Below, piece by piece: positions 34,585 to 45,440 of a stretch of DNA of 61,231 bases. The stretch is from an uncultured Lachnospiraceae bacterium. Lineage in GTDB: Bacteria; Bacillota; Clostridia; Lachnospirales; Lachnospiraceae. Both the position numbers and the translations under genes were made by a program. The notes under the pieces were generated by a model that saw only the letters and a list, made by a program, of their open reading frames with translations, made no database searches and had not been told where the DNA came from. How positions within the stretch are numbered: position 1 is the first letter of the stretch; each line of letters opens with the position of its first letter. Location of the stretch: positions 1-61,231 of the forward strand of contig CADABQ010000010.1 of the NCBI GenBank assembly GCA_902786205.1. The letters are read 5' to 3'.

Positions 34585-37131
34585 ATGAAACATGTATATC
34601 GAATACTAATAATTTTAGTTGTTTTTTTGGGAACAGCAGTGATTGCCACTGGTAATAAAAAAGTGACACAGGGAGTAAGTACAGCAAAAGTAAAATGCGT
34701 GGAACAGGCAAAACCAACTTTTCCAACTATGGTTGTGCGTACACAGAATTATGATATCAATGTATTACATGGATATAATAGCAATTTAAAAGCATCGATC
34801 AATCGTGAGTCAATCACACCCGTAGGGATAGACAAAAAATTTCAATTGGTTATTCAAGAAAATGAAATGGTTGTGCGTAAACTGCGATATGAACTTCGAA
34901 AAGTGAATGACAATGCATTACTGGATTCGGGAGAAATTGCTGCATTAGAAAAAACAGATGCAGGAAAAATTGCAACTATGTCTTTAGATTCTTCTGTGGA
35001 ACAGGGAAAAGAATATGCTTTAAAAATAACAGCAATCACTAAAGAAGGAAAAAAGATCCATTATTTTACACATTTAAAATATTATGGAAGTGATAGCTTT
35101 TTAAAAGAAAAGATAGATTTTGTGCTTGATTTTCATAATAAGACATTACAAAAAAATAAAGCGTCTGAGCTTGCTTCTTATTTAGAAATATCCAATTCAC
35201 AAAATAATGATAATTTTGCCAATGTAGATATTCATTCCTCAGAAGATATGGTTACATGGGGGCAGTTAGAGCCTACGGTTGTATCGGATATTGTTCCGAC
35301 TGTCAAAGAATTTAATATTGAGACTGGGGCAATCTGCTTAAATTACTTTGTTAAAATCAAGTCAGGGGATGGACAGGAGTTATGTAAAGTAAAAGAATTT
35401 TTCCGTGTTCGTTATTCCGGCGGAAGAATATATTTGTTAAAGTATGATAGAGATATGCTGACAATGTTTTCTGTAGATAATACAAGCCTTTCCAGCAGCC
35501 AGTTTAAATTGGGTATTACAAAGCCTCAAAGTGTGCAGGTCGTTTACTCAGAAGATAAAAGTCATATGGCATTTGTAAGTGCAGGTGAATTATGGAGCTA
35601 TTATCTAAACGAAAATCAATTAGCTAGAGCATTTTCTTTTTCAGGAGATTCGAAAGATTATTTGCGCGCAGCTTATGATCAACATAATATAAAAGTCATC
35701 AAAATAGATAACGATGGAAATATGGATTTTATGGTATATGGTTATATGAACTCCGGGGATTATGAAGGCTGTGTGGGAATTGTATGGTATAAGTACTATT
35801 CTGCGGATAAACGGATAGAAGAACAGGTGTTTATTCCTATGGAGACTACCTACCAGATCATGAAAGAAAATCTGGATTCTTTTTCCTACGTTAGCGATGG
35901 AAATATATTTTACTTTTCGATACAGAATGTGATTTATTCCTATGATGTGGTATCCAAACAATTAAAAGTAATCGCAAAAGATGTGGAAGAGGGAGATTAT
36001 TGTTATGTAGAATCTGTAGGATTACTGGCATGGCAAAGTAATTCAGATGATAACAATTCTACAGAAATCGTTTCTATGAACTTAGATACAAAACAGACTA
36101 CAAAATTAAAAGCTGGTAAAAACGAACGCATTATTTTAATCGGAAGTATAGATGAAAATATTGTTTATGGTCTTGCAAAGGCAGATTCTGTTTTGGAACA
36201 GGAAGATGGTTCTAAATTTACACCAATGTATAAAATATGCATTGTAAATAAAGACGGAAGGGAACTAAAGACGTATAAGGAAAAAGGAATTTATGTAAAA
36301 TCTGCTACAGTGGAAGATAATGTGGTACGTTTAAAGCGCGTAAAGAAGGTTGGAAATAGTTATAAAAATATCAAAGCGGATAGTATACAAAATCAAGAAG
36401 CAAATCAGACAGAAGACATGGGAATTACAAGTCGTGTTACGGAAAAAAATCTGAAAGAATACTATGTTTATTTAAAACCAGGATTTACTATGACAGGAAA
36501 GCCGGGTGTTTCAGATGTAAAAAATACGATGATTGGTGAAAATAAAATCGTCCGTCTGGACGGAAATGAAACAAACATTTCTCGTTATTATGTATATGCA
36601 GAAGGTGTTATTATTGGTGCGTATACAAGTCCGGCAAAGGCAATTAACGTGGCAGAAAATGCTATGGGTGTAGTTGTAAATGAAGAAAACCAGCTTGTGT
36701 ATGAGCGTGCAGGAAAATATACCAATAATCAGATTGGAAATGTGGAAAAGGTTTCTACCGGAAATGGTGTAAACAGCAAAGGTGCCTGCCTTGCCATGCT
36801 TTTGAAATTCAACCATATTTCAGCCGATGCCAAAAAGTTATCGGATAGTCCAAAGTCAGCATATCGTTTATTAACCGAAAAACTGGACAAACAAACACAT
36901 GTGGTAAATCTAAAAGGATGTACTTTAGATGAAGTACTTTATTTTGTCAGCGGAAATAGACCAGTGATAGCAATGACTGGTGAAAATAGCATGGTATTGT
37001 TAACGGCATATACAGAGACAAGTGTAACTTTTGTGAATCCGGCAAATGGAAAGGAAGAGAAAAAAAGTATTTCTGCTGCGGAAGATATGTTCCGTGCAGC
37101 CGGCAATTCCTTTATTAGTTACATTAAATAA
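34585..37131 (+). CDS. Large exported protein with C-terminal C39-like domain
   Basis: 848 residues. One N-terminal hydrophobic segment (about 5-22) acts as signal or anchor. A beta-rich extracellular region follows: an Ig-like part to about 180, then a possible propeller-like part (about 290-560) with repeated beta strands. A terminal 130-residue region resembles a papain-like C39 domain. A Cys is present (GACLAMLL), but the usual His position reads NSMVLL and the last residue of the triad is VNPANG. So it is probably not a protease and may bind peptide or wall instead. Family and partner unknown. Confidence 0.65.
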   Translation: MKHVYRILIILVVFLGTAVIATGNKKVTQGVSTAKVKCVEQAKPTFPTMVVRTQNYDINVLHGYNSNLKASINRESITPVGIDKKFQLVIQENEMVVRKLRYELRKVNDNALLDSGEIAALEKTDAGKIATMSLDSSVEQGKEYALKITAITKEGKKIHYFTHLKYYGSDSFLKEKIDFVLDFHNKTLQKNKASELASYLEISNSQNNDNFANVDIHSSEDMVTWGQLEPTVVSDIVPTVKEFNIETGAICLNYFVKIKSGDGQELCKVKEFFRVRYSGGRIYLLKYDRDMLTMFSVDNTSLSSSQFKLGITKPQSVQVVYSEDKSHMAFVSAGELWSYYLNENQLARAFSFSGDSKDYLRAAYDQHNIKVIKIDNDGNMDFMVYGYMNSGDYEGCVGIVWYKYYSADKRIEEQVFIPMETTYQIMKENLDSFSYVSDGNIFYFSIQNVIYSYDVVSKQLKVIAKDVEEGDYCYVESVGLLAWQSNSDDNNSTEIVSMNLDTKQTTKLKAGKNERIILIGSIDENIVYGLAKADSVLEQEDGSKFTPMYKICIVNKDGRELKTYKEKGIYVKSATVEDNVVRLKRVKKVGNSYKNIKADSIQNQEANQTEDMGITSRVTEKNLKEYYVYLKPGFTMTGKPGVSDVKNTMIGENKIVRLDGNETNISRYYVYAEGVIIGAYTSPAKAINVAENAMGVVVNEENQLVYERAGKYTNNQIGNVEKVSTGNGVNSKGACLAMLLKFNHISADAKKLSDSPKSAYRLLTEKLDKQTHVVNLKGCTLDEVLYFVSGNRPVIAMTGENSMVLLTAYTETSVTFVNPANGKEEKKSISAAEDMFRAAGNSFISYIK

Positions 37132-37136
37132 TAAAG

Positions 37137-37190
37137 TTAAGGAACTACCCTCATATAAGCTTGCTTAAATGTGTGTGGGTAATTCCTTAA
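37137..37190 (+). terminator. Terminator after the exported C39-like protein gene
   Basis: TTAAGGAACTACCC (37137-37150) pairs with GGGTAATTCCTTAA (37177-37190, one mismatch) over a 26-nt loop. The following T-run is poor, so efficiency is uncertain. Confidence 0.55.
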
Positions 37191-37268
37191 AAGTTTCCAA
37201 AGATGTAATCAATTAGCAAAAAGTGATGTTAGAGTGACAAAGGATAATCTTAGATTGGAGAAAAGACA

Positions 37269-39707
37269 GTGACAAAACAAGAATTTAGAAAATTGGTAGA
37301 AGAAAAAATAGTAGTTTTGGATGGAGCTACCGGTTCCAACTTGCAGAAAAGGGGAATGCCAGTTGGAATTTGTCCGGAACAGTGGATCATAGAAAATCGT
37401 GAAATAATGAAAGGATTACAAAAAGAATATATAGAAGCGGGAACAGATATTTTGTATGCGCCTACGTTCGGCGGAAATCGCATCAAGTTGGGTGAATATG
37501 AACTTTCAGACAAGCTAGTGGAGATGAATACAGAGCTTGTAAAACTGACTAAGGAAGCGGTAGAAGAGGCAGCAGCGAAAAGACCGGTTTATATTGCAGG
37601 AAATCTTACAATGACTGGAGAGCAACTTTATCCAATCGGGACTATGCAATTTGAAGAATTGGTGGAAGTGTATAAAGAACAAGTTCGTGTGCTGGCAGAT
37701 GTTGGCGTAGACTTATTTGTAGTAGAAACCATGATGAGTCTGCAAGAGTGTCGTGCGGCTGTTCTTGCTATCAAAGAAACCTGTGACCTTCCAATTATGG
37801 TTACGCTTACCTTTAATGAGGATGAAAGAACACTTTATGGTACTGATGCAAAAACGGCAATGATTGTTTTACAAAATTTGGGAGCGGATGCGGTTGGTTT
37901 AAATTGCTCCACAGGTCCGGATAAAATGCATGGAATGGTAGCCAATATGCGAAGAGTGGCGAATGTACCAATTATTGTAAAGCCCAATGCAGGACTTCCT
38001 GTACTTGTCGATGGAGAAACGGTATTTAATATGGAACCAGAGGATTTTGCCAGAGAGATGGAAATTTTGCTAGAGCAGGGTGTTTCTATTGTTGGAGGAT
38101 GTTGTGGAACGACACCGGAGCATATCAATCGATTGGCAGAACAGGTAAAAGAAAAGACACCACCGGTTATTTCACAAAAAAAAGTGCGCGCGCTTACAAC
38201 TGAGCGAAGAACCATAGAAATCAATATGGATAATGGTAATTTTATGGTAGTTGGAGAGCGAATCAATCCAACAGGAAAGAAAGCATTACAAGCAGAACTT
38301 AGGGAAGGAAAACTGGACATTGTTACAACATTTGTAGAAGAACAGGTGGAACTTGGTGCAGACATTCTGGATATTAATGTGGGAATGAATGGAATTGATG
38401 AGAAAGAGATGATGTTACAGGTAATCAATCATGTAACAATGATTTCTAATATTCCATTGTGTATTGATTCGAGTAAAATTGATGTATTAGAAGCAGCGCT
38501 TCGTATTTATCCGGGACGTGCCTTGATCAATTCTATTTCTTTGGAAAGTGAAAAATTTGAAAAATTAATTCCAATCGCAAAAAAATATGGCGCAATGTTT
38601 ATCTTACTTCCATTATCGGATGCGGGGCTACCAAAGGACATCAACGAGAAAAAGGAAATTATTGGGAAAATATTAGAACGAGCTTATTCCTTTGGACTTA
38701 CAAAAGAAGATGTTGTTGTAGATGGTCTGGTAAATACCATTGGAGCAAATAAACGTGCCTCCATTGAAACAATGGAAACCATTCGTTATTGCAAACAAGA
38801 TTTAGGTGTGGCAACGATTTGTGGACTTTCCAATATTTCTTTTGGTTTACCAGAGCGAATTTTTGTAAACAGTACGTTTCTGGCATTTGCAATTAAAGAA
38901 GGACTTACTATGGCCATTGCAAATCCATCTCAAGATTTATTGATGAATGTGGCAGCAGCATGTGATCTGCTATTAGATCGAGAAGAGGCGGATGTAAGAT
39001 ATATTAACCGTGTTACGAGCCGAAAAATGGTTATGACGACAGAGCAGAATTCTGCACAAGATGCGGGGAACAAAGAAAACGAAAATCCGGTATATGAGGC
39101 GGTAATCAAGGGAAACCGAAAAGGAATTATAGAAATTGTAAAAGAAACAATCGAAAAAGGAAGTACACCAAATAGTATTATTGATACGATGCTTATTCCT
39201 GCTATCAATGAAGTTGGTGTGCTGTTTGACAAAGGAATTTATTTTCTACCACAGTTGATCAGTAGTGCGGAAGCAATGAAAACGGCAATTGATTACTTAG
39301 AACCCCTATTAGAGCGAAAAGATAGCGGAGAGGAAACCGTTGCAATTGTTATGGCAACCGTAGAGGGAGATATTCATGACATTGGAAAAAATCTGGTTGT
39401 TCTCATGCTGAAAAATTATGGCTATCGTGTCATTGACTTGGGGAAAGATGTACCAGCGGATGTAATCGTAGATACCGCTATAAAAGAAAATGCCAAAATT
39501 ATTGGTTTATCTGCACTTATGACAACAACCATGATGCAGATGGAAACCGTTGTAAATATGGTAAGAGAAAAAAAATTGGATATAAAAGTAATTATTGGCG
39601 GGGCTGTTATTACACAAAGTTTTGCGGATGAAATCGGAGCGGATGGGTATTCTAAAGATGCACAAGAAGCAGTTGTTTTAGTAAAACATTTATTAGAAAA
39701 CTGGTAA
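37269..39707 (+). CDS. metH: Cobalamin-dependent methionine synthase, no reactivation domain
   Basis: 812 residues, GTG start after TTGGAGAAAA. Domains in order: homocysteine-binding barrel (1-300) with zinc ligands Cys213 and Cys278/279; pterin (methyl-tetrahydrofolate) barrel (about 320-590, GERINPTGKK and DINVG); B12 cap and Rossmann domain with the D701-x-H703-x-x-G706 cobalamin ligand motif. The C-terminal SAM-binding reactivation domain of E. coli MetH (about 1,227 residues) is missing, as in many Clostridia. A stand-alone activation protein must be elsewhere. No cobalamin or SAM riboswitch was recognised upstream. Confidence 0.93.
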   Translation: MTKQEFRKLVEEKIVVLDGATGSNLQKRGMPVGICPEQWIIENREIMKGLQKEYIEAGTDILYAPTFGGNRIKLGEYELSDKLVEMNTELVKLTKEAVEEAAAKRPVYIAGNLTMTGEQLYPIGTMQFEELVEVYKEQVRVLADVGVDLFVVETMMSLQECRAAVLAIKETCDLPIMVTLTFNEDERTLYGTDAKTAMIVLQNLGADAVGLNCSTGPDKMHGMVANMRRVANVPIIVKPNAGLPVLVDGETVFNMEPEDFAREMEILLEQGVSIVGGCCGTTPEHINRLAEQVKEKTPPVISQKKVRALTTERRTIEINMDNGNFMVVGERINPTGKKALQAELREGKLDIVTTFVEEQVELGADILDINVGMNGIDEKEMMLQVINHVTMISNIPLCIDSSKIDVLEAALRIYPGRALINSISLESEKFEKLIPIAKKYGAMFILLPLSDAGLPKDINEKKEIIGKILERAYSFGLTKEDVVVDGLVNTIGANKRASIETMETIRYCKQDLGVATICGLSNISFGLPERIFVNSTFLAFAIKEGLTMAIANPSQDLLMNVAAACDLLLDREEADVRYINRVTSRKMVMTTEQNSAQDAGNKENENPVYEAVIKGNRKGIIEIVKETIEKGSTPNSIIDTMLIPAINEVGVLFDKGIYFLPQLISSAEAMKTAIDYLEPLLERKDSGEETVAIVMATVEGDIHDIGKNLVVLMLKNYGYRVIDLGKDVPADVIVDTAIKENAKIIGLSALMTTTMMQMETVVNMVREKKLDIKVIIGGAVITQSFADEIGADGYSKDAQEAVVLVKHLLENW

Positions 39708-39755
39708 CAGAGTAAACAAAATCTGTGTGATAGGTAGAAAAGAAGGGAGCAAGAG

Positions 39756-40694
39756 ATGCAGGAATGGAATCCAAAAATAGATGTGATTATTCCAATCTAT
39801 AAACCGGATAAAAAATATGACCGTTTATTGCAGGCATTGAAAAAACAGAGCCTTATGCCCAATCATATTTATATTATCCATACAATGGCAGAAGGAAAAG
39901 AGGAAAAAAAGGAAAATTCCCGCTATGCAGGGATGAATAACCTATCCATTATCAATATAAGAAAAGAAGAGTTTAATCATGGAGGAACCAGAAATAAGGG
40001 AGTAAGTATGTCTGATGCAGAGTTTGTCCTAATGATGACACAGGATGCTGTACCAGCAGACACTCATTTGCTAGAAGAACTGGTACGTCCTTTTGCAGAG
40101 GAACAGGTAGCCGCTACTTATGCAAGACAATTAGCCACAAAGGAAGTTGGTGTAATTGAACAATATACAAGAACGTTTAACTATCCGGAGCAAGAACAGA
40201 AAAAGACAAAAGAAGATTTGAAACGTTTAGGCATAAAAACGTTTTTTTGCTCGGATGTATGCGCTATGTATCGTAAATCTGTGTATGAAAAAATGGGTGG
40301 ATTTGTAACAAAGACGATTTTTAATGAAGATATGATCATGGCATCTAAAATGATTCAGGCAGGTTATGCAATTGTTTATGCTGCAAAGGCTAAAGTATAT
40401 CATGCACACAAATATACAGGGTTACAGCAATTTCAAAGAAACTTTGACCTCGGAGTATCCCATAGAGAATTTTCTGAAATATTTGATCAGGTAAAATCAG
40501 AATCGGAAGGGATAAAAATGGTAAAACAAACAGCCCGTTATTTATGGAAACAGAAACAGCCGTTTCAGATTATTTCTCTAGTGTGGCAGAGTGGATGCAA
40601 GTTTTTAGGATACCGTTTTGGAAAAAAATATGATAAACTTCCTATGTGGTTTGTAAAATGTTGCAGCAGTCAAAAATCTTATTGGAACACATAA
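39756..40694 (+). CDS. Family 2 glycosyltransferase (rhamnosyltransferase-like)
   Basis: 312 residues, GT-A fold. N-terminal DVIIPIYKPDKKYDRLL, the acidic-type motif around MTQDAVPAD (about residue 90) and a late NEDMIMASKM resemble rhamnosyltransferases used for surface polysaccharide. No membrane helices. Substrates unknown. GAAGGGAG upstream. Neighbour of another GT2 and an LCP ligase, pointing to wall glycopolymer synthesis. Confidence 0.82.
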   Translation: MQEWNPKIDVIIPIYKPDKKYDRLLQALKKQSLMPNHIYIIHTMAEGKEEKKENSRYAGMNNLSIINIRKEEFNHGGTRNKGVSMSDAEFVLMMTQDAVPADTHLLEELVRPFAEEQVAATYARQLATKEVGVIEQYTRTFNYPEQEQKKTKEDLKRLGIKTFFCSDVCAMYRKSVYEKMGGFVTKTIFNEDMIMASKMIQAGYAIVYAAKAKVYHAHKYTGLQQFQRNFDLGVSHREFSEIFDQVKSESEGIKMVKQTARYLWKQKQPFQIISLVWQSGCKFLGYRFGKKYDKLPMWFVKCCSSQKSYWNT

Positions 40695-40805
40695 AGAATA
40701 ATCATTCCGTTAAGATACTCTATAAAATGGAAGAAATAGCAAATGGATGAAAAACTAGTAAATGGATGGAACGGTTAAGAAAAGAAAAGGAAGGTGTCAG
40801 GTTTC

Positions 40806-41729
40806 ATGGGGCATGTTAGTATTGTTTTAGCGACTTACAATGGAGCTGCCTATTTAGAAGAACAATTAGATTCGATTCTAAAAAATACATACAAAGACTG
40901 GACAGTAGAAATATGTGATGATGGGTCTACGGATGGTACATTGGAAATCGTTGCATCTTATCAAAAACAATATCCGGGAAAATTCCAATTATACAAAAAT
41001 GAGGTAAACCGTGGTGTTACGGTAAACTTTTTAGAGGGTGCAAAACGAGCCAAAGGGGAATATATTATGTTTTGTGACCAGGATGATGTATGGATGGAAA
41101 ATAAAATTGAAACAACGCTTGCCGGTATGCAGGCTAAGGAAAAAGAGTTTGGAAAAGACACCCCAATTGTTGTGTTTACAGATGCGCAGTTGGTGGATGC
41201 GACCTTGCAATCTATGGATGCGACTTTTTTTTCTTATAATGGATTGCACACACAAAAAACAGATTTGGCACATTTATTGATGGAAAATAAAGTGATTGGA
41301 TGTACTACAATGTTTAATCGGGCATTGCAACAGAAATTGGTGCGCTTTCCGTTACATGCACGTTACCATGACTGGTGGATTGCGTTGATTGGTGCTGCTT
41401 TTGGAAAAGTATGTTACCTGGATGAAATTACAATACTATATCGACAACATGGCAATAATGTAGAGGGTGCGAAAGGTTTCTGGGAATATGTATGGGATCG
41501 TATGAAGGACTTAAAAGCCCAAAAGAAAGCACTGATAGCCAATGAACGTCAGGCACGGGAATTTTACGAAATATATATAAAAGAACTTTCAGATAAAGAA
41601 CAGGAAATTGTGCAAAATTTTGCCAATATACGTAACATAAACTGGTTTAGACGTGTACAAAAATTATTTTGTTATGGTTTTTGGAAGTCTGGAAAAATTA
41701 GAAATATTGGTGTATTGTTAACCATATAA
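40806..41729 (+). CDS. Family 2 glycosyltransferase
   Basis: 307 residues starting MGHVSIVLATYNG. The GT-A features are clear: ICDDGSTDGT, the DxD-type CDQDDVW (about residues 92-98), and a late RYHDWWIAL motif. Resembles rhamnosyl/galactosyl transferases of cell-wall polysaccharides. The ATG at 40806 is preferred to GTG 40794, which is part of the GGAAGGTG ribosome-binding site. Confidence 0.84.
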   Translation: MGHVSIVLATYNGAAYLEEQLDSILKNTYKDWTVEICDDGSTDGTLEIVASYQKQYPGKFQLYKNEVNRGVTVNFLEGAKRAKGEYIMFCDQDDVWMENKIETTLAGMQAKEKEFGKDTPIVVFTDAQLVDATLQSMDATFFSYNGLHTQKTDLAHLLMENKVIGCTTMFNRALQQKLVRFPLHARYHDWWIALIGAAFGKVCYLDEITILYRQHGNNVEGAKGFWEYVWDRMKDLKAQKKALIANERQAREFYEIYIKELSDKEQEIVQNFANIRNINWFRRVQKLFCYGFWKSGKIRNIGVLLTI

Positions 41730-41852
41730 TGATTATTGTGTCAAAGAACAGTTTGTACACGCAAGAAGATAAGAGCTTCTAGCATGACGGATTTAGGCAT
41801 TTTGACTTTGGCATCATTATAAATGCAAGTGGAAACCAGAAAGGAAAGAAAA

Positions 41853-43139
41853 ATGGGAGATAATTCAGAGCAACATAACAATAAGGTACGCAAACCCAGA
41901 GATCTTGTTATTCCAGATCTTAGAAACGAGACAGAACGGGAGTATCAATATTCCAAACGTCCATATCAGAGAGATTATCTGAGGGGAACGGAATGGGACA
42001 GAGAAGAAAGGAAAAAAGATACAACACGGGATACCGTTTCTCAAAATAAACAAAAAAGCAGAAAAAGTAATGCCTCATCAGCAAAAAGCAGAAATAGGAA
42101 AAATATAAAAACAACAGAAAAACAGCCTCAAAAGAAAATAACAAAAAGCAGGCGAAAAGATAGAAAAAAAACAACCAGTAAAATTATCTTAGCGGTGGCA
42201 TGTATCTGCGCAATCATTATTGGAAATATCGCAGGAAGATGGAATGCACAACTGGATCAGGTTCTAAATCAAAGAAAAAAGGGCGGCGTGGATCTACAAG
42301 AAGTAAAAGTAGATGAAAGTACGCTTAATCAGGATTCTAATATTATAAATATACTATTAGTAGGTGCAGATAAAAGAGAAAGTTGGACTGAAGCCGGAAG
42401 ATCCGATTGTACGATGATTGCAACCATAGATAAAAAGCATAAATGTTTAAAATTAACTTCCCTTATGCGAGATATGTATATCGATATTCCAAACCACGGA
42501 AAAGATAAGTTTAATGCAGCTTATTCCTATGGAGGCATCAGTCTTTTATATCAGACCATTGCATATAATTTTGATTTACATTTGGATGGCTATATAATCG
42601 TTGACTTTGCAGCTTTTAAAGAAGTAGTGCGAAAACTTGGCGGTGTAAAGGTGAATCTGACAGATGCAGAGGCAAATTATTTGATAAAAGCTTATAAAAA
42701 GGGACCGGAAGCAAAGGTGAAACCAGGATTACATAAAATGAATGCCAGACAGGTATTAGCCTATGTTCGTATTCGACAGGATGCGGCAGCAGATTTTGGA
42801 CGAACGCAGCGTCAAAGAAATGTTATGCAGGCAATTTTGACAGAAGTTAAAACAAAATCCATTACGGAAATTATGGATCTGACCGGAAATCTTATGAAAT
42901 ATGTGACTACAGATTTAAGTAATGATGAGATTTACTCCTATGTGAAAAGTGTTGTTATGATGGGAACCACAACATTAGAACAGAAAAGAATTCCGGTTGA
43001 TAATAGTTTTAAAGAAGAACGTATGGGGACACAGTTGGTTCTTGTACCGGATTTAACAACAAATAAACAGGAATTGCAGGAGTTTTTATTTGAATATCCA
43101 GAAGAAAGTAGTACAAATTCGCAAAAAAAAGCAGATTAG
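41853..43139 (+). CDS. LytR-CpsA-Psr (LCP) family wall glycopolymer ligase
   Basis: 428 residues from the ATG at 41853 (AAAGG upstream; frame open from 41823). A long basic cytoplasmic tail (about 1-105, Lys/Arg/Ser-rich) precedes one membrane helix (about 108-126), then the extracellular LCP domain with VGADKRESWTEAGRSDCTMI, LTSLMRDMYIDIP and the FGRTQRQRNV motif that binds polyprenyl pyrophosphate. It links teichoic-acid-like or capsular polymers to peptidoglycan. The tail is longer than usual and could be a kinase substrate region (inference). Confidence 0.9.
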   Translation: MGDNSEQHNNKVRKPRDLVIPDLRNETEREYQYSKRPYQRDYLRGTEWDREERKKDTTRDTVSQNKQKSRKSNASSAKSRNRKNIKTTEKQPQKKITKSRRKDRKKTTSKIILAVACICAIIIGNIAGRWNAQLDQVLNQRKKGGVDLQEVKVDESTLNQDSNIINILLVGADKRESWTEAGRSDCTMIATIDKKHKCLKLTSLMRDMYIDIPNHGKDKFNAAYSYGGISLLYQTIAYNFDLHLDGYIIVDFAAFKEVVRKLGGVKVNLTDAEANYLIKAYKKGPEAKVKPGLHKMNARQVLAYVRIRQDAAADFGRTQRQRNVMQAILTEVKTKSITEIMDLTGNLMKYVTTDLSNDEIYSYVKSVVMMGTTTLEQKRIPVDNSFKEERMGTQLVLVPDLTTNKQELQEFLFEYPEESSTNSQKKAD

Positions 43140-43210
43140 GGGCACTTACATAGGTCGGAAAACAGTAATCCTTTACTTTGTTCCCAGTAAAAAACAAATA
43201 GTAATACACA

Positions 43211-43239
43211 TTGACAAAATTTTTTGAAGTTGGTAGAAT
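43211..43239 (+). promoter_or_regulatory. Consensus promoter for ilvN-ilvC
   Basis: -35 TTGACA (43211-43216), 17-nt spacer, -10 TAGAAT (43234-43239). Leader only about 65 nt; no T-box or attenuator seen. Confidence 0.85.
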
Positions 43240-43309
43240 AATGGAAGGCAGAAAAAGATGCTAGAAAGATGTCGGTTTTTCAGGAGACGGGCAGGAAGGA
43301 TGAAGCAAT

Positions 43310-43813
43310 ATGAAAAGAATGGTTTTATCTATATTGGTGGACAACACGTCGGGTGTTTTAAGCCGAGTTTCGGGATTGTTCAGTCGAAGAGGTTACAATA
43401 TTGACAGTGTGTCTGTTGCTGAGACAGAGAACCCTTTGTTTTCCAGAATGACAGTAGCAGTTACAGGTGAAGATGCAACTTTAGAACAGATTGAAAAACA
43501 GTTACGGAAATTAGAAGATGTTAAGGAAATTACCGAACTTACGGATAGCAATTCTGTATGCAGAGAGCTTGTACTTGTGATGGTTCATTCAGATGCAAAG
43601 CAAAGACAGGAAGTGATTGCGGTAGCAAACATATTCCGTGCCAATATTGTTGATGTTGCACCAGAAACATTGATGATTGAGCTTACAGGAAATCAAGCAA
43701 AAGTAGATGCATTTATACGTTTATTAGATGGATTTAAGATTGTAAAATTAGTTCGAACCGGAGTGACGGGGCTTATTCGTGGTCTGGATAGTGACACAGA
43801 CAGTTTAAGATAA
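43310..43813 (+). CDS. ilvN: Acetolactate synthase small (regulatory) subunit
   Basis: 167 residues, ACT-domain regulator of acetolactate synthase in valine/leucine/isoleucine synthesis. The N-terminal ACT domain has SILVDNTSGVLSRVSGLFSRRGYNIDS-type sequence, including the valine-binding GVLSRV, and a second ACT-like half follows. The catalytic IlvB is not adjacent, so the small subunit has its own promoter here. 101 nt before ilvC. Confidence 0.93.
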   Translation: MKRMVLSILVDNTSGVLSRVSGLFSRRGYNIDSVSVAETENPLFSRMTVAVTGEDATLEQIEKQLRKLEDVKEITELTDSNSVCRELVLVMVHSDAKQRQEVIAVANIFRANIVDVAPETLMIELTGNQAKVDAFIRLLDGFKIVKLVRTGVTGLIRGLDSDTDSLR

Positions 43814-43911
43814 AAGAAAGTTAACAAATGCGGCTAGCCATTTCATACTTTACATTTTTACATAAGGCAGGCGACTAGGGCATTTAAAATAAACATTTTT
43901 AGGAGGAATAA

Positions 43912-44931
<1,020 letters not shown>

Positions 44932-44986
44932 GAAAATTCAATGACTTATATTTTATTGTATAAGCATAACAGATTGAACTTTGCAT

Positions 44987-45036
44987 AAAGAAGAGGACAT
45001 ACCATGTTAACATGTGGAATGTCCTCTTTCTTTTAC
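44987..45036 (+). terminator. Terminator after ilvC
   Basis: AAAGAAGAGGACAT pairs with ATGTCCTCTTTCTTT, extended by CCATG/CATGTGG in the upper stem, followed by CTTTT. A long, stable hairpin. Confidence 0.85.
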
Positions 45037-45067
45037 AGAACTGATTATATTATGTGAGGTGTGTTTT

Positions 45068-45243
45068 GTTCAGAGTGTGCCATTCAAAAAATGCCCAAGA
45101 AACAAATTGGCTGAAAGAGGTAGAGAAAGGGTGGTCATTTTTTTCATGACGCCGTGACCGGCTATGCCCGTATATATAAAATCAGTCCTTTATCCGCAAG
45201 CGCAACAGAACTGATTTTATATATACGGGCGCACCCTCTGAAC
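45068..45243. repeat. MITE-like repeat R3, long copy
   Basis: 176 bp between GTTCAGAGTGTGCC (45068-45081) and GGGCGCACCCTCTGAAC (45227-45243), imperfect terminal inverted repeats. Inside is a perfect 21-bp hairpin (arms 45166-45186 and 45210-45230, beginning GCCCGTATATATAAAATC). No coding capacity: the reading frame over it lacks a ribosome-binding site. It needs a transposase in trans if mobile. Confidence 0.75.
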
Positions 45244-45328
45244 AGTTACAATTTTTGCACAAAAATAAGTGAAATAAACTGCGTATTGGGGTCAATTTGG
45301 AGAAATGCAGGCATGTGTTTGAAATCCA

Positions 45329-45357
45329 TTGACATAAAAAAAAATATGTGTTAGATT
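45329..45357 (+). promoter_or_regulatory. Promoter for the first L,D-transpeptidase gene
   Basis: -35 TTGACA (45329-45334), 17-nt spacer, -10 TAGATT (45352-45357), about 85 nt before the start codon. Confidence 0.75.
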
Positions 45358-45440
45358 AAAGTGATTTAAAAGGTATTTTTTTCAGTATTTTCTAAGGTTT
45401 CACATAGAAAAAGATAAAGGAAATGGAAGAGGGAAGAAAA

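Noticed and set aside
37191..37268. Riboswitch upstream of metH
   Set aside because: The remaining leader is under 80 nt and shows no cobalamin or SAM motif by eye.
37835..38428. 197-codon minus-strand frame
   Set aside because: Lies wholly inside metH, which has clear domain motifs; a shadow frame.
43240..43309. T-box or leader-peptide attenuator before ilvN
   Set aside because: The leader is only about 65 nt, with no T-box sequence, no run of Ile/Val/Leu codons and no terminator hairpin.
45154..45354. 66-codon frame in the R3 long copy
   Set aside because: Covers the perfect hairpin and the promoter of the next gene; no ribosome-binding site.
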